64,000 bases of DNA from Streptomyces sp. QL37 (GTDB taxonomy: Bacteria; Actinomycetota; Actinomycetes; Streptomycetales; Streptomycetaceae). Positions 59,581 to 64,000 of this stretch are shown here, piece by piece (position 1 is the first letter of the stretch; every line of letters begins with the position of its first letter). Where the stretch lies: assembly GCF_002941025.1 (NCBI RefSeq), contig NZ_PTJS01000001.1:5647472-5711471 (forward strand), in the 5' to 3' direction. The notes under the pieces are model-generated. The model ran no database searches and had not been told where the DNA came from. It saw nothing but the letters and a program-made list of their open reading frames with translations. A program made the translations under genes and the position numbers.

Positions 59581-59843
59581 CGGCCCCGGGCGGCGTGCGT
59601 GCCGCCCGGGAGCCGGGCCCGCCGTTTCCGAGGGGCGGCGCCGGCCTGACGGGGCGTGAGGAGACGCCGTGCACGGGACGCGTGCGGTGCGCGTTCCGGT
59701 CACGCACGTCGGGGGGACGCACGCCGGGGCCGCTGCGCGAGGACTCACCGAGACGGATGGGGCCGTACGCCGTGCCGGGAGGCTCGGCGCGGGCGGCACC
59801 CCGGATCCGGGCAGCGCTTCCGCTTCCTGTCGCCGGACGACGG
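59581..59843. other. meaB downstream spacer
   Basis: GC-rich sequence with no supported gene. Open frames on both strands have no ribosome site or family resemblance. It ends in the terminator at 59844. Confidence 0.4.
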
Positions 59844-59893
59844 CACGGTCCTGTCCGGCTCCGCGCCGTGAGGCGGAGCCGGACAGGACCGTG
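59844..59893. terminator. strong bidirectional terminator
   Basis: 21-bp perfect stem CACGGTCCTGTCCGGCTCCGC and its complement with an 8-nt loop. It sits between convergent meaB and the PepSY gene. Confidence 0.92.
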
Positions 59894-59916
59894 GGGACCG
59901 TGACCCGGGGGACGGG

Positions 59917-60573
59917 TCAGTCGTCGTCGCCGTCGTTGTCGTCGCCGTCGTCACCGTCGTTGTCGTCGTCCTGGTCCACGGTGACCTTGCCGCTCTTGGC
60001 GTCGACGTGCAGCTCGTGCCGCTTGCCGTCCTTGCCGGTGACGTCGACGTCCCAGCGCGGCGCACCGCGCCTGCCGTCGTCATCGTCGTCGTTGTCGTCC
60101 AGGTCCACCGACGTCACCGTGCCGGGCTGCGCGCCGAGCGCCGCCTTCACCGCGGCGTCCAGGGACACGGCCGCCGAGCGGGGCGCGTGCCGGTCGCGGT
60201 CGTCGCCGTCGTCCTCGCGGTCGGACAGGACCTTGCTGTTCCGGTCGTCCACGGTCACGTCGTGCCAGACCTTGTCGGAGCCGTAGACGTCGAGCTCCCA
60301 GACCGTACGGTCGCTGTCGTCGTCATCGTCCAGCTCGGCCTCGGTGACCGTGCCGGGGACGGCCTTCAGCGCGGCGTCGGCGGCTTCCTGGACGGTGGTG
60401 CCTCCGGCGGCCGTGGTCCTCCGCTCCCCGGCGCCGCCCGCCGTCCGGTCCGCGGTGGCCGTCCGGTCGTCCTTGCCCCCGCTGTCGGAGTCCGCGAAGG
60501 CGGCGGTCGTGGCGAGCCCGCCGCCGACCAGTACGGCCGCGGTGAGCGTGGCGATGGCGATGTTGCGCTTCAT
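59917..60573 (-). CDS. secreted PepSY-domain protein with Asp-rich tracts
   Basis: 218 residues. A signal peptide (MKRNIAIATLTAAVLVGG.., cleavage near AFA-DS) is followed by two PepSY repeats (AADAALKAVPGTVTEAELD..VWELDVYG and AVKAALGAQPGTVTSVDL..RWDVDVTG). Runs of Asp lie between the repeats and at the C-terminus (DDDNDGDDGDDNDGDDD). PepSY domains often bind or regulate extracellular partners, and the acidic runs suggest divalent-metal binding. It is divergent from an OmpR-type system whose kinase also has a poly-Asp tract. GAGGAAC precedes the ATG. Confidence 0.9.
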   Translation of the reverse strand: MKRNIAIATLTAAVLVGGGLATTAAFADSDSGGKDDRTATADRTAGGAGERRTTAAGGTTVQEAADAALKAVPGTVTEAELDDDDDSDRTVWELDVYGSDKVWHDVTVDDRNSKVLSDREDDGDDRDRHAPRSAAVSLDAAVKAALGAQPGTVTSVDLDDNDDDDDGRRGAPRWDVDVTGKDGKRHELHVDAKSGKVTVDQDDDNDGDDGDDNDGDDD

Positions 60574-60697
60574 GGTGGGTTCCTCCCCGATGGGATGTGT
60601 GGTGCTGAGCGACGGGAACCACACTGGCCCGGCGATGCTGAACGCAGCCTGAAGCCACCTGAAGGCGCCTTCAGGTTCGGTTTGCGAAGCTGTCCTC

Positions 60698-61357
60698 ATG
60701 CGCCTGTTGATCGTGGAGGACGAGAAGCGTCTCGCGACGTCCCTCGCGAGGGGACTCACCGCCGAGGGCTTCGCCGTCGACGTCGTGCACGACGGCCTGG
60801 AGGGCCTGCACCTGGCCGGCCAGGGTGTCCACGACCTCGTGGTCCTCGACATCATGCTGCCCGGGATGAACGGCTACCGGATCTGTGCCGCCCTGCGTGC
60901 CGCGGGGCACGAGATGCCCATCCTGATGCTCACCGCGAAGGACGGGGAGTACGACGAGGCGGAGGGCCTCGACACCGGCGCCGACGACTATCTGACCAAG
61001 CCGTTCTCGTACGTCGTACTCGTCGCGCGGGTCCGGGCGCTGCTGCGCCGCCGCGGTGGCTCCGCCTCGCCGGTGCTGACCGCCGGGACGCTGCGGATGG
61101 ACACCGCCGCCCGCCGCGTCCACCGCGGCGAGGAGGAGGTCGCCCTCACCGCCAAGGAGTTCGCCGTCCTGGAACAGCTCGTGCTGCGGGCCGGGGAGGT
61201 GGTGAGCAAGGCGGACATCCTGGAGCACGTCTGGGACTTCGCCTACGACGGCGATCCGAACATCGTCGAGGTCTACATCAGCACCCTCCGCCGCAAGCTC
61301 GGCGCCGCGTCCATCCGCACCGTGCGGGGCGCGGGCTACCGGCTGGAGGCGCTGTGA
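60698..61357 (+). CDS. OmpR/PhoB-family response regulator
   Basis: 219 residues. The receiver has LIVEDEKRLA, Asp in LVVLDIMLPGMNGYR and Lys in YLTKPFSY. A winged-helix effector follows (LTAKEFAVLEQLVLRAGEVVSK, YDGDPNIVEVYISTLRRKL). Its stop overlaps the kinase start (GTGA). It diverges from the PepSY gene, a likely target, and the 124-bp gap should carry its binding repeats. Confidence 0.95.
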   Translation: MRLLIVEDEKRLATSLARGLTAEGFAVDVVHDGLEGLHLAGQGVHDLVVLDIMLPGMNGYRICAALRAAGHEMPILMLTAKDGEYDEAEGLDTGADDYLTKPFSYVVLVARVRALLRRRGGSASPVLTAGTLRMDTAARRVHRGEEEVALTAKEFAVLEQLVLRAGEVVSKADILEHVWDFAYDGDPNIVEVYISTLRRKLGAASIRTVRGAGYRLEAL

Positions 61358-62811
61358 GGTCCGTACGGGCGAGGGCCGCCCTGGGCGCCACCCTCGTCGT
61401 CGCCGTCGCCCTGACCGCCGCGGGGCTGGCCGTGCTGCTGGTGCTGCGCGGCAACCTGACGGACCGGGCCGGCCTGGAGGCGGAGGTGACCGCGCGCGAG
61501 GTGGCGGGGGAGCTGGCCGCGGGCAGGGCGTACGCGGACCTGGAGGCGGGCGACGAGGACAGCCACCCCGTCCAGGTGACCGACGAACAGGGGCGTGTGG
61601 TGGCCGTCTCCAAGGACCTGGAGGCGATCTCGGGGACGGGCACGGCACAGGTCGTCCCGGCCTCCCCGGCGCCGGTCCCCAGCCCGGGCGACGACGACGA
61701 TGACGACGATGACGACGACGGGAGCGACCCGCCCCGCAGCGAGGTCTCCTCCGACCCGCCGGACTTCACGAACGGCACGGCCACGGTCGACGGGGATACG
61801 GCGGACTACCGATTCGCCGCCGTCGAGGTGACCACGCGGGAGGACGTCACCCTGACCGTCCACGCGGGGGCCCCGCTCGCGGCCGAGCAGGAGGCGGTGA
61901 ACACCGTACGCAACTCCATGCTGACCGGACTGCCCGTCATGCTGCTCGTCGTCGCCGGGGTGACCTGGCTGGTCACCCGGCGGGCCCTGCGCCCGGTGGA
62001 GGGCATCAGGCGGGAACTGGCCGCGATCACCGCGTCCGAGGATCTCGGGCGCCGCGTGCCCGAGCCGGACTCCCGGGACGAGATCGCGCGGCTGGCCCGT
62101 ACGACCAACGAGACCCTCACCGTGCTGGAGGCGTCGGTCGACCGGCAGCGGCGCTTCGTCGCCGACGCCTCGCACGAGCTGCGCAGCCCGATCGCCTCGC
62201 TCCGCACCCAGCTGGAGGTGGGCGAAGCCCATCCGGAGCTGCTGGACGTGCCCGGGGCCGTCGCCGACACCGTACGGCTGCAGGTGCTCGCCGCCGACCT
62301 GCTGCTGCTCGCCCGGCTGGACGCGGGGGAGCGCCCGGGGCGCACGGCGGTCGACCTGGGTGCGCTGGTCCGCGAGGAGGTCTCCCAGCGCGCGTCGGAC
62401 CGGATCGCCCCGGAGGTCACCGTGGCGGACGACGACTCGCTCGAAGTCGGCGGGTCACGCGGTCAGTTGGCCCGGGTCGTCGGCAATCTGCTGGACAACG
62501 CCGAGCGCCACGCGGAGCGTTCGGTCGCCGTATCGGTGCGGGCGGACCGGGGTGACGTGCTGGTGGAGGTCATGGACGACGGAGCGGGCGTGCCCGAGGA
62601 CGAACGGGACCGGATCTTCGAGCGCTTCGTACGCCTGGACGACGCCCGCAGCCGCGACGACGGCGGGGCCGGACTCGGCCTGGCCATCGCCCGTGATGTG
62701 GCCTCCCGGCACGGAGGCACACTCACGGTCGGCGAAGGGGCGGGCGGCGGCGCGCGGTTCACCCTGCGGCTGCCGGGGCGCCCCGGGGCGGGAGCGGTGG
62801 GCGACGGCTGA
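61354..62811 (+). CDS. sensor histidine kinase with extracellular poly-Asp tract
   Basis: 485 residues. An N-terminal transmembrane helix is followed by an extracytoplasmic sensor (about 35-190) with ten consecutive Asp in PSPGDDDDDDDDDDGSDP. A second helix, a HAMP segment and HisKA (VADASHELRSPIASLRTQLE) come next, then HATPase_c (VVGNLLDNAERHAE, DDGAGVPEDERDRIFERF, GGAGLGLAIA). GTG start overlapping the regulator stop. The acidic sensor suggests a cation or cationic-peptide signal, as in PhoQ-type kinases. This is inference. Confidence 0.93.
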   Translation: MRSVRARAALGATLVVAVALTAAGLAVLLVLRGNLTDRAGLEAEVTAREVAGELAAGRAYADLEAGDEDSHPVQVTDEQGRVVAVSKDLEAISGTGTAQVVPASPAPVPSPGDDDDDDDDDDGSDPPRSEVSSDPPDFTNGTATVDGDTADYRFAAVEVTTREDVTLTVHAGAPLAAEQEAVNTVRNSMLTGLPVMLLVVAGVTWLVTRRALRPVEGIRRELAAITASEDLGRRVPEPDSRDEIARLARTTNETLTVLEASVDRQRRFVADASHELRSPIASLRTQLEVGEAHPELLDVPGAVADTVRLQVLAADLLLLARLDAGERPGRTAVDLGALVREEVSQRASDRIAPEVTVADDDSLEVGGSRGQLARVVGNLLDNAERHAERSVAVSVRADRGDVLVEVMDDGAGVPEDERDRIFERFVRLDDARSRDDGGAGLGLAIARDVASRHGGTLTVGEGAGGGARFTLRLPGRPGAGAVGDG

Positions 62812-62819
62812 GGGCCGCG

Positions 62820-63296
62820 CTACGGCTTGCCGCGTCGGCCGCGCAGGTGCTCCGCGATCGGTGTCAGCGCCGCGTGCAGCGCGGAGAGCTCCTCGGGGGA
62901 GAGCAGGTCCATGAAGTGCCTCCGCACCGACTCGACGTGGTGCGGCGCGACCTTCCGCATCGTCTCGCCGCCCAGGTCGGTGAGGACCGCGAACAGTCCG
63001 CGCCGGTCGGACTCGCAGTGTTCGCGCCGGACCAGGCCGGCGTTCTCCATGCGGGTGATCTGGTGCGAGAGCCTGCTCTTGGACTGCAGGGTGGCGGCGG
63101 CGAGATCGCTCATCCGCAGACGCTGGTCCTCGGACTCCGAGAGGTTGACCAGGATCTCGTAGTCGTTCATGGTCAGGCCGAAAGGCTGGAGGTCCTTCTC
63201 CAGCTGATGCGTCAGCAGCCTGCTGACGTCCAGGTGGGTGCGCCAGGCGCACTGCTCCGCATCGGTCAGCCAGCGGGTGGCCGTCTCGGTCTCCAT
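62820..63296 (-). CDS. absC: MarR-family regulator, AbsC-like
   Basis: A 158-residue winged-helix MarR protein (LTMNDYEILVNLSESED, then RMSDLAAATLQSKSRLSHQITRMENAGLV). It has the dimerisation helices at both ends. Sequence character and neighbourhood match AbsC of S. coelicolor, which controls antibiotic genes and links to zinc limitation; the gene symbol rests on that synteny. It lies tail to tail with the histidine kinase gene (8 nt). Confidence 0.85.
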   Translation of the reverse strand: METETATRWLTDAEQCAWRTHLDVSRLLTHQLEKDLQPFGLTMNDYEILVNLSESEDQRLRMSDLAAATLQSKSRLSHQITRMENAGLVRREHCESDRRGLFAVLTDLGGETMRKVAPHHVESVRRHFMDLLSPEELSALHAALTPIAEHLRGRRGKP

Positions 63297-63338
63297 GTAT
63301 GGATTCTACCTAAGATGTTGAAAGCCGGACGAAGTCTG

Positions 63339-63379
63339 GGAGTGTGACTCCTCGCACGCACTGCCGGGCGTCACACTCC
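63339..63379. other. inverted repeat between absC and the AIM24 gene
   Basis: Arms GGGAGTGTGAC and GTCACACTCCG around a 19-nt loop. It could be a weak terminator of the AIM24-family gene or a regulator site upstream of absC. Confidence 0.4.
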
Positions 63380-63391
63380 GCAGACTACCGT

Positions 63392-64000
63392 TCACAGCCC
63401 GAAGCGACGCTGGAGGTCCCCCAGCTGACCGGGCATGCGAGGTGCGGAGCCGTGTTGACCGCCGCCGCCGGGCACACCCGGCTCGTGCGGGACCACACCG
63501 GTCGCCTGCTCCGGCATCAGTGCCTCGGACGACTGGAGCAGCACCGTGCCCGCCCCGACGAACTCGAACTGGTGCTCCTCGCCCGAGGTGCCGCCGATCC
63601 CGGTCAGCGAGCGCAGCCCGCCCATCACGCCCGTCATGTAGCCGTGATCGTAGTGGTGGCACGGCGAGGGGCAGTCCGCCCACCCCACCAGCGCCTGCGG
63701 GTCCACCCGCAGCGGCGGCTCCATGAAGACCACCGGGCCGTTGGAAGCGGCGACGAACTTCCCCGTGCCGATCAGGGTCAGGAAGCCCGGCACGATCGAC
63801 TGCTTCAGCGCCAGCGTCGGCTGGTAGGCCAGCAGATTGCCGGACCGGATCGTCAGGTTGCCGTCCTCCAGGTCGAAGGAGTTCACATCGAAGGCCCGGT
63901 CGGCGAGCAGCATCTTGCCGCTGCCCTCGGCCACCACCCAGTCGCTCGCGTGCAGCGGGGAGTGGAAGCTCGTACGGATCAGCCGCTCGAAGCGCCCGTG
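63392..64000 (-). CDS. AIM24-family protein, truncated by window edge
   Basis: The C-terminal ~200 residues of an AIM24/TIGR00266-type protein. The reading frame runs open to the right edge, so the N-terminus lies outside. Repeated beta-rich motifs include WVVAEGSGKMLLADRAF, GNLTIRSGNLLAYQP, FLTLIGTGKFVAAS, GPVVFMEPP, and DCPSPCHHYDHGYMTG. The fold is a beta-sandwich, found in mitochondria and widely in bacteria, with no agreed biochemical role. The extreme C-terminus is Gly/Pro-rich. Confidence 0.88.
   Translation of the reverse strand, partial: HGRFERLIRTSFHSPLHASDWVVAEGSGKMLLADRAFDVNSFDLEDGNLTIRSGNLLAYQPTLALKQSIVPGFLTLIGTGKFVAASNGPVVFMEPPLRVDPQALVGWADCPSPCHHYDHGYMTGVMGGLRSLTGIGGTSGEEHQFEFVGAGTVLLQSSEALMPEQATGVVPHEPGVPGGGGQHGSAPRMPGQLGDLQRRFGL

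Noticed and set aside
59595..59903. Small plus-strand gene after meaB
   Set aside because: It runs through the perfect terminator stem, lacks a ribosome site and shows no family.

Overview
The window is actinobacterial chromosome, almost certainly Streptomyces. Protein genes are very GC-rich, GTG and TTG starts are common, and coupled ATGA/GTGA overlaps are frequent. It carries the polarity pair filP and scy and a MarR regulator that looks like AbsC. The gene order from about 6.3 kb to the right end follows the conserved core known from S. coelicolor (threonine genes, rho, prfA, ATP synthase operon, chitinase, nucS, filP/scy, meaB, absC). There is no rRNA operon, CRISPR array, transposase or integrase in view. 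Region 1 (1-6.3 kb) is an accessory block, and nearly all of its genes are on the minus strand. It opens with a run of degenerate tRNA-like sequences (about 1-372), followed by a VapBC-type toxin-antitoxin pair. Next come a small conserved protein translationally coupled to a three-helix RipA/SLATT-like membrane protein, then two paralogous multi-pass membrane proteins whose cytosolic domains resemble TIR folds. The block ends at a tRNA-Arg(CCG) gene, a typical integration target. Both TIR-like genes contain one TTA codon, so bldA-dependent translation is predicted. This cassette is the best candidate for an undescribed system. Region 2 (6.6-24.2 kb) is core metabolism and gene expression: a stand-alone receiver protein, an arginyl-tRNA synthetase relative without its catalytic core, then lysA, hom, thrC, thrB (lysine and threonine synthesis from aspartate) and rho with a long leader. 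After rho come an LCP cell-wall ligase, rpmE, prfA with its methylase prmC, tsaC, a low-molecular-weight phosphatase homologue whose nucleophile Cys is Ser, a SHMT paralogue and a WecA/TagO-type lipid-linked sugar transferase. Region 3 (24.5-32.9 kb) is the complete F1Fo ATP synthase operon atpIBEFHAGDC, followed by a DUF2550 membrane protein and a clear terminator. Two hairpins inside the operon may set subunit ratios. Region 4 (32.9-51.7 kb) holds a secreted GH18 chitinase behind a promoter with two DasR-type boxes, a NarL-type two-component system, a cobalamin adenosyltransferase and an ABC exporter with a divergent TetR regulator. It continues with a hydroxybutyryl-CoA dehydrogenase, a STAS protein beside a membrane-anchored P-loop ATPase, the mismatch endonuclease nucS, several conserved actinobacterial proteins, and two tandem paralogous ABC-2 transporters. 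Region 5 (51.7-64 kb) has filP and scy, which organise the hyphal tip, then methylmalonyl-CoA epimerase, an acetyl-CoA acetyltransferase and the mutase chaperone meaB. A strong bidirectional terminator follows. The window ends with a PepSY protein diverging from an OmpR-type two-component system, an AbsC-like MarR regulator, and a truncated AIM24-family gene running off the right edge.
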